Shown here one piece after another: positions 54,789 to 64,000 of a DNA stretch of 64,000 nt. Within the stretch, counting starts at the first letter, position 1, and every line of letters starts with the position of its first letter. The notes under the pieces were generated by a model. The model worked only from the letters and a program-made list of their open reading frames with translations, made no database searches and was not told the DNA's origin. A program made the translations under genes and the position numbers. The stretch is from Amylostereum areolatum (Eukaryota > Basidiomycota > Agaricomycetes > Russulales > Stereaceae), in contig SAXG01000004.1 in NCBI GenBank assembly GCA_012932865.1, forward strand, positions 248,001 through 312,000. The letters are read 5' to 3'.

Positions 54789-56301
54789 TCACGGTTTCCG
54801 GTTCGCCATCGGGATGATGGCTTCCGCGCTCTCCGCCTTCTTTTGGTTGTTCTTCGCGACAGCATACACCAGCCCAGCGAAGAATCCGACTGCCACCGCC
54901 GACACCGAACCGAACGTGACAGCGTCTCCGAAGAAAATCATCCCAGATGCCGCCACTGGCAGCTTGTTCAGTGCACCGACCATACTGTAGAGTGCGCCTC
55001 AGTTTCGCGCGCGCCCGAAAGGATGAAAGTTAGGCATACCTGTACGTCGTGCTGCTCGTCACCCGAATGCACCATGCCGTCGTGTACGAAATTCCGACCG
55101 CGGCGGCGCCAGAGAAAGCGATAGCAAACAACAGCAGATTCCGGGTCTGGGGCGGACTAGAAGGAGAAGAGAAGCCCACATACGTCAGCGAGACTTCGCA
55201 CTCTTCAAGACGCTCAACACCTACAAGTTGCGCGTCAAGTTCTCGGAGCCCCAGTCTTCCGCGATGAACGAGAACACGAGGAGCACCGGGATCGACAGGG
55301 TGTTGTTGTAGAACATCGAGTCCCAGTCCGAAAATCCCGTAGCCTTGATCCGCTTGCGCATCGTTAAAACCTGAGAACATGCCTCGGTATTGAGCATGGT
55401 CGAACGAAACTTGTCATGAATGACACCCACGTAAGCTGCACTCGTGATGCAGTTCGCCAACATCCAGAAGTACCCTACGTTCAGACTCTGGACGGCGCCG
55501 GTTACAGCTTCAAGACTTCCTGTGCCAGGTGCGACCACCGTCACAGCACTCGACACGTCGGACCAAGCTGCGATAACGGAAGAAACGACCTATACTTTTC
55601 ATCAGGGACAAACCCAATAGACAACCTTAAACATACGCACCATAAATATGAATGACACTAGGGTCAGCGCCGTAACTCGACCGCCGAACCAGATTACTTC
55701 CCCATATGCCTATAACGTGCGATTGATATGGCAAACAGACCGAAGGGAAGACTCTCACGATAAGGATGATGGTCAGATTCTTGAATATCGTGTAAACCGG
55801 AATGCTCAAAAATTGCTGCAACATTCACGTTAGAAAAATGATGGCTCAACGGAGGGATGACTCACAAGGCTCTTTGACCCAGTGTAGATGACGAGGACGA
55901 GCAAAAAACTGATCGGAAACCACGCCTTCGCGTCTTGCATGTCGAAATTCCGGAACGAAATAATGCCCATCTTCTTCACAGTGTACACACATAGCGAGCA
56001 TACACTTGACTGTATGCACAGCAGCAAAAAGTTCATCGAGAAACCACGCCCGGACACGACGAACTAAAAGCAATGGACGTCAGCCCACCGTGGTGTCACG
56101 TCCACACCACGCGCCACGCACCTTGTTCACGACCGTCATCAAGATAGAGGCAACGCAATAACATAGGATCGGCGCGACTGGAGCAAATGAACTATGAGGT
56201 GAGCGATGATCTAACCCTGCCAGCACAGAAACACACTCACTCGCCGATACAGGCGCCTCTGTCTTCGCGCTGCCCGTCGCAACCTGTTTCCTCATCTCCA
56301 C
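54789..56301 (-). CDS. VRG4: Golgi GDP-mannose transporter
   Basis: Nucleotide-sugar antiporter of the Golgi that brings in GDP-mannose for protein and lipid mannosylation. Start [20 protein letters not shown] at 56301, or MRKQ two codons later; upstream is an in-frame stop. Membrane segments in order: [109 protein letters not shown], then [17 protein letters not shown] (the FYNN substrate motif), [32 protein letters not shown] (the GALNK GDP-mannose motif) and [14 protein letters not shown]. The C-terminus is [16 protein letters not shown], hydrophilic. About seven short introns. Both diagnostic motifs are intact, so the substrate call is firm. Confidence 0.95.
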
Positions 56302-56879
56302 TATATCTTGTTCTTACAACGCGACATTTTTGTACTCTCCCTGGTCTTTGGAGGCTGCCATATGCGAGAATATGGATGGTGTGAGACCAAAGGCGTATTA
56401 AGCAGTATCGAAGATTGCTCCGCGACTCGGCGAGGGGTGGATTGTTCAAATGAATGAGGATGCGATAGCAGAATGGAACACGGGAGGTGAGGGCCCTGGG
56501 ATACGGACGAGTATGAGACCAGGAGACACCCTGCCAATTACAGCGTGGCAAGTCGGGAGTATACAAGAAAGAGGTTGGCGGAAGCACTGCGGTGTTCGAA
56601 GCAACGCCGGCCCGCACGTGCGTATATAGACGGCCATGAGCCTCCACTTTTCAACGTCAACGTTCAAGCCCGTTGCAGGCAGTTTTATCTTGGTGAATGT
56701 ACATTACAGATAGGATATTCTCAACCCTTCCTCGACTCGGCTACGAATGAAAGGCGATCTTGACTTATTGAATCTGTTTCGATCACAGGTGTCGAACTCC
56801 CTTGAAACTCCCACCAAAAGAAACCAAGCACCAAAGAATCAATACAGAAATGAAGTAAACTATCTCCAATGTGTCATGC
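56302..56879. other. Intergenic, transporter 5' flank / sorting nexin 3' end
   Basis: 578 bp between two minus-strand genes; promoter of the GDP-mannose transporter. Short frames only. A TATATA-like run (CGTATATAGACGG) lies at about 56620. No separate gene. Confidence 0.5.
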
Positions 56880-58988
56880 TCATCGTCCGTTAATCGTCGC
56901 CATCGAGTCTCTCCTATTAGTCGAAGGGCCTGCCACTGCAGGGCCCTCTTCCGCCGGGGGCATGTGATTCGGGTGCTCCGGAATCTTGTCGATCTCTCGC
57001 TTCGCCTCCTCCCATGCCTCCAGATTCTTCTTGCACCAGTCTCGGTGTGTACGCGCCATGCTGATCGCCATCTCGCGCATGTCTGCGACCTTCTGCCGCT
57101 GGAACCGATCCAAGTCCGCCTGGATCGTCGAGCTCGCGTATTTCAGATCCTGCGCGGACAGATGTAAAGCATCCTCAAGCTTTAAAAAGTATCAATTGAG
57201 CGGCGAGAATACACGCGACAACACAGAGCGTACCTGAGATATTGTTTCCCTCGTCTTGCTGATGCCATTTCGCCGCGCGGTCTCCGGGTCGGCGTCCATC
57301 ATCCCATGTAGCGTGTAGCTCAACGCATTCAAGAGACCCATTCCCGGCACCTTCCTTTTCGCTTGACTTGGTCCTGGATGTGGAGGAAGATACATCGAAG
57401 CGGGGTCTTCAACATCCTCTCGCGCCCGGCCTTCGGTGGCCTCCCCATCGCTCGTCGATGTAGGCGACTGAGAAGAGGACCCAGCCTCTGATGCTTGGAC
57501 ACGCCCACGCCCGAGAGCCTCCTCCAATCGACGAGCTTCGCGCTCGCTCTTCTCGAGCTCGGTGAGCGATTCGCGACGGGACTCCAATGCGTCCTGCGTC
57601 ATTTCCAGTTGTACGTGCTTCTGGTGGCGATAGACCAAAAGCTTCTTAATGATGGCTGCAAATTGCGCATACTCGTGGAGAGGCTCTTGCCAGTTCTGCT
57701 CCAGATCTTGTAGCTATAAGTCCTATTATTAGAAAGTGCAAAAGCGAAAACAGGATTCTATACATACAAGACGACTGGTGGACATGTACGTCGCGTCAAT
57801 GGCCTGCCCAGATTTCTCAATCGCGGAAGCAAGCTTCTCCACTCTCGTTCAAGCTGAATCCATTCCACGCTGAGCCAAGGTCCATATGGTCTTGAGCGTA
57901 TTCTGTACAGCGGCGGTCAGGAGTTGCTGTCCATGACCCCAATAATCAGTACTTACCAGACCATCGCTTCATAGTCCTTCTGGTCACCTTCTCCATGGGG
58001 CCGCTCATATGTGCTGCGAATTTGTTGGTGAACACCTCTGAATCGAGGAAGCGCTGGTCAGGCCTGCGCAGCGGGTGGAGAGCGGAAGGATTTGGTAGTG
58101 CCTGGTACGCCGGAGATGCGTTAGGGTCTGTCGGGTTGTGTGAGGGCGCCTTGAGAAGGTTCTTCGGAAGCAAGGATAGCGGAGGAGAGTTCAATACTTC
58201 CGTCTATTGAACCAAGGGACTTTAGTAAAGCTTCCACCCAAGGACTTGGCGAACATGTCACGTACCCACGATACCTCGCCATCCAAAAACCTATGAAACA
58301 CATGTTCATTTGACAGGATTGGATGGCGCGCGACGCGGTTCAAGAACGTCTGCAGCATACGCCTCCTGCGCGCGATCATCGCGGTATCCTCCTTCGCCTT
58401 GCCCTGCTTGATCGCATAGTCACTGATGCTTTGTTTGGACGGGATCGGGGGGATAATGAGCGTCGGATACAGCTTGGTCAAGTTTAGCCTTAGAGACTCA
58501 AACTCGGAATAACGATGTCGAGCCTCTGCGTTCTATGACGCCCATGAGCGAGACATTCAGACGCGAGCGAGGGAACTTACCCCTGCACGAATCACGTAGG
58601 TGATATATGGCGAAGACGATTGCTCAGTTGTCTTCTGTGCATCCATGATCTGTACCACACCCATTAGCATAGAACCCGTCAATGCTTCCCCAGGGACGGC
58701 ATTACGCACCAGTATCTCAACATCCTCGCCCGAATGCAACCATTGATCCCGATGACAGCAATAGTCGCTCTTGTCTGTTTGCTTTGGGAACGCGCCCGAG
58801 CCTGGACTTGGGAATGGGGGACGGGAAGTAGGTGGCGACCCAGGTGCGACGAACCCGGGAGAGGAAGGTATACGAGACTGTTGCGCAGGCGGAGATGAGG
58901 GTGCAGAAACGTCGACGTGAGATGCAGAAGACGCAGAAGACAATGGAGGGTCGGACGAGAACGGGTTCTCATCTTCAAAGGCATCCAT
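56880..58988 (-). CDS. Sorting nexin Snx41/Atg20-type (PX-BAR)
   Basis: PI3P-binding endosomal sorting nexin with a PX domain and a C-terminal BAR-like coiled region, which pairs with Snx4 for retrieval from endosomes and selective autophagy. Start MDAFEDENPFSSDPPLSS at 58988. An upstream in-frame ATG at 59123 would add 45 residues including a Cys-rich odd stretch and is disfavoured. After a Ser/Pro-rich N-terminus the PX domain reads ITYVIRAGNAEARHRYSEFE, with the PI3P-binding RYSEF, then LNLTKLYPTLIIPPIPSK and RRRRMLQTFLNRVARHPIL. The linker has LLPKNLLKAPSHNP and HMSGPMEKVTRRTMKRW. The C-terminal half is helical (LEMTQDALESRRESLTELE, VPGMGLLNALSYTLHGM, TRRNGISKTRETISQLEDAL) and ends AGPSTNRRDSMATINGR. 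The phase of most junctions looks right; about 590 residues in some eight exons. Confidence 0.9.
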
Positions 58989-59511
58989 AGCGGCGAGCAA
59001 CGCGGTCGGCTGTTGGTCGATGCAGTCGTCGGTGTCGCAAGTGCAAGAGCGCCGCATGCTGACGCTGCCGCTTGCCGTCATTTCACGTGACCATCTTGCC
59101 TGGACGCGCCAAGTCGGAGTCAAAGTCGACGCGACTCACCCTAGCGAACTGTCTTATGGTTGTTTATGTATGCAAACACCCCTGCTCACTTACTGACGGC
59201 TGACGGCTATCATCAGCCGTGTCATACTCGTAGAACAAATTTACCGCATGCCGTAGGTCACAGCATTCTCGTCACTCACTGGCATCGTCCGGACGGCGAT
59301 TAGGACCACAGAGGCGCAATGAGCAGTAAGTTTTGGTTTCGCGGATGCCTGGACTCCTTGATGTGAGAGCAGTAAACCAAGCAGGTTAACTATTGAATGC
59401 CGGTGGAAAAGGAGGGAAGACTTTCTGTCTTATACTATCGAGATATCTCCCATAATGCGAGACTTCACGAAGTTCATGAAGAAGACTGGAATTATACGCA
59501 TCGTGGTGCCA
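58989..59511. other. Intergenic, sorting nexin 5' flank / AATF 3' end
   Basis: 523 bp between two minus-strand genes; holds the nexin promoter and the AATF/Bfr2 3' UTR. No coding signal apart from the disfavoured N-terminal extension of the nexin. Confidence 0.5.
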
Positions 59512-62085
59512 CTAGCCGAATACCCTCAACCCTCGTAGCATGTCGCCGCTAACCTCAACAGCTCCCCCAACATCAATAGCACCAACGTCAATCCCATCGA
59601 CTGGGGGCGCACTCTCGAATCCACGGCCTAGCAACGACGCGAACAGCTCGTCTATTTGCGCCTCGTGCCATCCACCCCCCGCGAGTGGAACAGGAACCAT
59701 GAAGTTTTGTATCTTCTCGTGCACTTCGTACCTGCATTAGAGCCGTTAGTTGAATCCGAACTAAAGTAAATGCATGCAGCATGCGGGCAGAAACGAAAAA
59801 GATCGCCGCAGAACTAAAAAAGGAGATGAATACGTACCGCAGTTTTCTCCCTTTGCTGGCTTTCGTGTCCACACTCTTCTTCGCTTTCTTCTGTCGCTGC
59901 GCCGCCATCCAGTCGTCCCTACCTCCGTCCTGGCCACGGGCGTCGATGACATCACGAAGCAGCTCCTGGTAAAAGTCCGTATCATCGAACACCTCATCAT
60001 CATCATCGTCTTCCTGCCGTCGATCTGCCTCCTGCATCTCTTCCTCGTCTACACCTGTCCACCGTATGCGTACACCTTTTCCTCTTTTGACGCTGAATGC
60101 GCGCGCGAAGCTTCTCCCCGTCGGTCTGCAAAGCCTCGTCTACTTGCATCGGAACGCTCTTCACGTCTTTTGCAGCCCCCTTCTGCGAGAAAGCAGCGCG
60201 TGACGAGGGAAGGAGCGCAGAGGGAGCGACCGCTGCGATTTTAGCAGACCATTTGGACAGGGTACGCGTCAGGTGAGCATGGTATCTAGTCATGCGAAGG
60301 AGTGTTAGCCATCGTACTGAGGGAACAGGCACAACAGGAAACAAGGCGAGCGCCACGGGGATTGGGGCAATTCAACAGAGAACGGTGGACAGGAGGGGGC
60401 ATACGCAGACACGGGGAATCGAAACGGATCGAAAAGAAAGATATGACGCAAAATTGCGTCTAGATCGTCCTATCGGACAAAGAAGCACCCGTCCGTCCGT
60501 GACCGCGTTGTGTCGCGTGCATGCGTCGCACACGAGCTTCGCCCGCGCGTCCCTCGAACTCGTCGCGCGTCCAAATCGGACCGTAGTGAAAAAGACGACA
60601 TACGCATGTTCAAGAGTGCTCGCCCACTCGCCCACCTCTCTCACGGCGGCCTCATAATCTTCCTCCCCGCTCGCGTCTTGCACGTCGCCATCTCGATCTA
60701 CCGCGTTGTTATCGATTTCAGCACCACCACGCGCGCATCTGCGCCGTTTGCGCGGGCGGACTTCGACACCTTCTTGCACCATCAAGCCCTGTTCCACGGA
60801 GGAAAGAATCATCAGTTGACCGATCCCATGCAATCACCCTCGCGCGAGACCTGCCGCAATGTGAAGAGAAGGTGGATACGCAGCACCAACGAAGAAATAG
60901 TGCCAATTTGATAGAACGTTCGACGAGGCAATCGGGACCAAAAGAGCGGACATGAATAGAAGAGGGTACCGCTCGTGGGATAGGATGGAATGATAGGAGG
61001 ACGGAAGGAGATAAACGTACTTCGCGCAGGAGGGATAGTTCGTCAGAGAGCTGGAGCGCTTCGTCGAGCAGCGCGTGTTGTGCCTTGAGGCCGGCCGGGT
61101 CTGCTAGGAAAGACGGAATCTCGGTGGGCTGTAAATGACATTCAGTTTACGTGCGCTGGCGGAGTGTCAAAAGAAGAACATTTATGTGGAAGGAATAGGC
61201 GTAGGGGTAGGGTTTATGGGTGGGTGCGAGAGTAAACTTACGAGAGGAAGCCTGTTCGCAGCCGAGACAGATTTTTGTAGCCGGATCCGCGCATCGAGAA
61301 GATTATCCCAGAGGCCCTGTAAGTTTTCAAGTTGAACGGATGAAAAGAGCATGAAGCGGAGTGCCCACAAGTTGACGAGCCACGGCCTTCCCTTTCTCGC
61401 GATCTTCGTCGCGTTTTTGGCGCAATGCAGAGGAGAGGTTGTTGATATCCTCTGCCTCTTCGTCGCGCTCTTTTCTTTTTGCCGGTGGGGGAGGCGTGGA
61501 GGGCTCGCCTTCACTCTCCTCTTCGTCGGTACCGGTCGAGACGTCTTCGTCTTCGCCTTCCGTACTATCCCGGTCGTGCATTTCTTCGTATTCGTCTACG
61601 TCCTCTTCCAAGTGCTCTTGGTCTAAATCATGTTGCACGTCATGACCTTGGTCCCCGGCGCTTCCCGGTTCACTGTCCTCCATCAGCTGCTTCCGCGACG
61701 TTTTGATACCTTCATATTTGGGATCGGCGATACTATCCTGCAACTTGCGCAAGGAAGACGGTCTGTTTCGCGGCGCAAATGATGAGTGCAGAAGTAAAGA
61801 TGAGAGAGAAATAGCGTACCCAACGTCCAGATAGTGCTCCCTGCCATCCGCGTTTTCGAAGGGAGAGGGAGAGACGGCACGGTCATCCTCTGGGTCAATG
61901 TCTAGATCACGGGAAGGCGGGAGATGTCAAGTGTGAGACGCGGGAGAGAGACAGGAGCGTACCTGCAGGAGCAGGTTCGTCGAGGTCGGCTATCTGTTGC
62001 GCGAGAGAAAGGCCTGTGGGAGGAGGGTTTCAAAGGGGAATTTGTCGGATCAGGATGGGGAGAGGACGGTACGGTGTGATGCCAT
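59512..62085 (-). CDS. BFR2: AATF/Bfr2 (Traube) family nucleolar protein
   Basis: Nucleolar factor of the small-subunit processome, needed for early 18S rRNA processing. The proposed start at 62083-62085 (MASH) is spliced to [17 protein letters not shown], the family N-terminus, then [12 protein letters not shown] and [12 protein letters not shown] very acidic stretch follows ([35 protein letters not shown]). The AATF domain reads [52 protein letters not shown] and ASTLEHAY. The C-terminal TRAUB domain reads [52 protein letters not shown] and [20 protein letters not shown], with FASLLGRGF near the end. About nine introns. The first exon is short and its donor (GTACCG) less certain; the rest is clear from family motifs. 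Divergent from the acidic protein gene at 62693. Confidence 0.9.
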
Positions 62086-62692
62086 GGTGAGAGAACTGCG
62101 TACAGGGTACGAGATGGACTACATGTGAGACATTCAGTGTTAGCGGCTAAGACTGTAGCGAAATACTCACCAACTGTAAGATGCGCTGGGTAACTCAATA
62201 CTAGAGAAAAAGTGAAGGAGGAGGGGGAGGAGGAGGAGAATGTAACCCTAACCCGAAGCCGAGGAGGGAAAATGATGAACGCGTGACAGAAATAATGCGG
62301 AAGGGCGCCATCGGTTGCCTGTTGCTTTTTCCTCCTCCCCATCGTCGCCCGGGGATTCCGCGCGTTCGCCTTGCTTTCCTTTGCCTGCCCACTTCCACCC
62401 TGGACTCTTTCCCTAAACCCTCATGTTCTCTTGCTATCAATGTCACCAAAAAGTACCGTTACAGGTGTGTTTTCTGCCAATTTCCAACCCATGGTGGTCC
62501 GGCTTCGAGCCCGGACTCGGGTCTCGGACGATCGTGCCAACATTCGCAACCGACGCCCTGACTCTCCTCGAGGCTGCCCACCCACCCGATCACTTCTTCA
62601 TATCACCTTCTTCTCTCCTTTATCTCCTCTTCATCTACCCGCATATCCACTCACACCCTCTCTCAGTCGCCGCCTCCCACCAGACTCCCTCA
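62086..62692. promoter_or_regulatory. Divergent promoter region, AATF/Bfr2 / acidic Cys-motif protein
   Basis: 607 bp between start codons of opposite genes. 62200-62240 is A/G-rich on the + strand (CT-rich for Bfr2), and 62590-62690 is C/T-rich just upstream of the plus-strand start. A TAACCCTAACCC-like hexamer pair occurs near 62241-62252, too short to be an interstitial telomere repeat. Confidence 0.45.
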
Positions 62693-64000
62693 ATGTCGCC
62701 TCCTCACGCCTATACACTAGCCTTCTCCTCCTTCGACGAAGACGAAGACGTCGGCGACTTCGACATCTGCCCCATCTGCGAGGGCGAGTGCACCTGCAAC
62801 AACACCTCTTCCACTCCTGTTCCACCTCCTCAGCCTCTCATCCGCTCTTCTTCCTCGCATCCCGCCCCCTCTCCTCACTTTCCTCCTCGCTCCCTCCACC
62901 TTCGCCCCCCTAAAAATAAAATTAACCGTACCTCCCAATCTCCTCGCAAAAGCGCGTCTTCAGTCCTCCGCCCAAGCGTCTGCCTCTTCATCCAGACGCC
63001 CAAAACCAGATCCTCATCGACGCCCTCGTCCTCCCAAAACTGTCGTCCTTCCCCGAACGGCGGCCCACGCCGATGCGATCTCGCATTTCAAAAACTCACA
63101 AGGTGGCGGTGATCAAGTCCAAGGGCAAAGACACTGACCGGGAAGCCTCCCAAGCGCAAAGTCGCTCCAGGAAGCGACGACGAGTACCACCCCGCAGGCA
63201 GTGGCCCTTCCACTGTCCGTCGCGGGCCTGTTCAGCAGAACAACCACTTGGACGATGGTGAAGATGAAGAGGAGAACGGCGCGATCGACGAGCCTCGCCC
63301 AATCCACTTTCCTACCTTCCTTTCCGCCGTATCCTCCTCCTCCGCGGACGACAGTTCTGAGAGCTCCAGCTCCTCCGAGGAAGAGTCAGATCTCACCGAC
63401 TTTTCCGACTCATCCATCGAAGAGGAGGAGGAGTTCTTCATTCAGACGGACGAACAGCGTCAGCGTAGTCATGCACACGACAAGGCCCGAGTCAAACGTG
63501 AGCTCCTCGGCGAGAATGGCATGAAGTGGAAAGATCGCCGCAATACATGGGATATTCGCCCTCGTAAAAAGAGCGTCGGTCCCGACGACGATGACATGGA
63601 CGTCGACAGCGACGATACAGAAGACGACGGAGAAGAGGGCGACGAGGAGGAAGGTGGGATCGCGGACGATGACGATGAAGACTTAGATGGGGAAGATGAC
63701 GAGCACCCACGTCGGATGTATGCGGGCATAGCCACAGGCTGGTCCGAGGACGAGGATAGCTTTGACGCCGAACTTTTCTTCGCAGGCCTGTCCGATTCCG
63801 AGTCCGGTGCCGAGCAATGCGGCGAACCCAATGGCGACGCAACAGCAGACGAGGACGATCTCGATGAAGATGACAACATGCTGGACGCCGCTTTGCTTGC
63901 CGCCCAAGGTATCTTCGAGATCACCGAGAGCTGGGATGGTTCTGTTGTCTTCACGAACGGCCTCCAGGATGGACAAGGTCTGCTCAACTGGGACTTTGGA
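62693..64000 (+). CDS. Acidic protein with N-terminal Cys motif, 3' end beyond window
   Basis: Start MSPPHAYTLAFSSFDEDEDV at 62693, soon followed by GDFDICPICEGECTCNN. This CxxC-x3-CxC cluster could bind zinc. Next come Ser/Pro-rich sequence and, in another frame, a basic stretch (LKIKLTVPPNLLAKARLQS; RRPRPPKTVVLP). A long acidic frame runs from about 63146 to the window end: VAPGSDDEYHPAGSG, DDSSESSSSSEEESDLTDFS, WKDRRNTWDIRPRKKSVG, poly-Asp/Glu runs, ATGWSEDEDSFDAELFFAGL and GIFEITESWDGSVVFTNGLQ. It is probably nuclear from its composition. I do not recognise a characterised family. At least one intron lies near 63105-63160 (GTGGCG to AAAG or GGAAG). The earlier frame change between 62820 and 62910 has no clear GT donor and remains unresolved. 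Confidence 0.65.

Noticed and set aside
62241..62252. Telomere-like TAACCCTAACCC
   Set aside because: Only about two units, inside an active promoter region between two genes.

Overview
The window is nuclear DNA from a filamentous basidiomycete, most likely an Agaricomycete. Nearly every gene is split by introns of about 45-70 nt with GT(R)NGT donors and CTRAC/CTRAY branch points, and the proteins are of fungal type (Shr3, Ecl1-like, Vrg4, Snx41, Bem3-like RhoGAP, AATF/Bfr2, HAD-type terpene cyclase, P450s). No rRNA, tRNA, CRISPR or intact transposon was recognised.

Layout. 1-5.7 kb holds no convincing gene. 5.7-16.9 kb: nitronate monooxygenase (-), the ER chaperone Shr3 (+), a large SET-domain lysine methyltransferase (+) with unusually long C/T-rich introns and a low-complexity insert, and an Ecl1-like zinc-binding protein (+). 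16.9-30.2 kb is a gene desert: C/T-rich on the + strand, dotted with microsatellites, homopolymers and one purine-rich minisatellite. 30.2-40.9 kb: SmB spliceosome protein (-) with a start-codon-only first exon, a PX-PH-RhoGAP protein (-), and a mitochondrial-type iron-sulfur L-serine dehydratase (+).

41.2-48.4 kb is the most interesting block: a compact putative terpenoid cluster. It holds a HAD-like class II terpene cyclase (-) of the drimane/albicanol synthase type, a cytochrome P450 (-) in tandem with it, and a second P450 (+) divergent from the first across a shared 1.0-kb promoter. The two P450s would be expected to oxidise the bicyclic sesquiterpene made by the cyclase. The first P450 appears to use three GC-AG introns. 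The cluster sits between primary-metabolism genes: serine dehydratase, which makes pyruvate, on one side and pyruvate carboxylase, which consumes it, on the other. The neighbourhood does not show whether that is more than coincidence.

48.8-64 kb is dense housekeeping: pyruvate carboxylase (-), Golgi GDP-mannose transporter (-), sorting nexin Snx41/Atg20 type (-), nucleolar AATF/Bfr2 (-), and an acidic Cys-motif protein (+) cut by the window edge. Exon boundaries come from reading splice sites and family motifs by eye. Those stated exactly were checked for phase; others are approximate.
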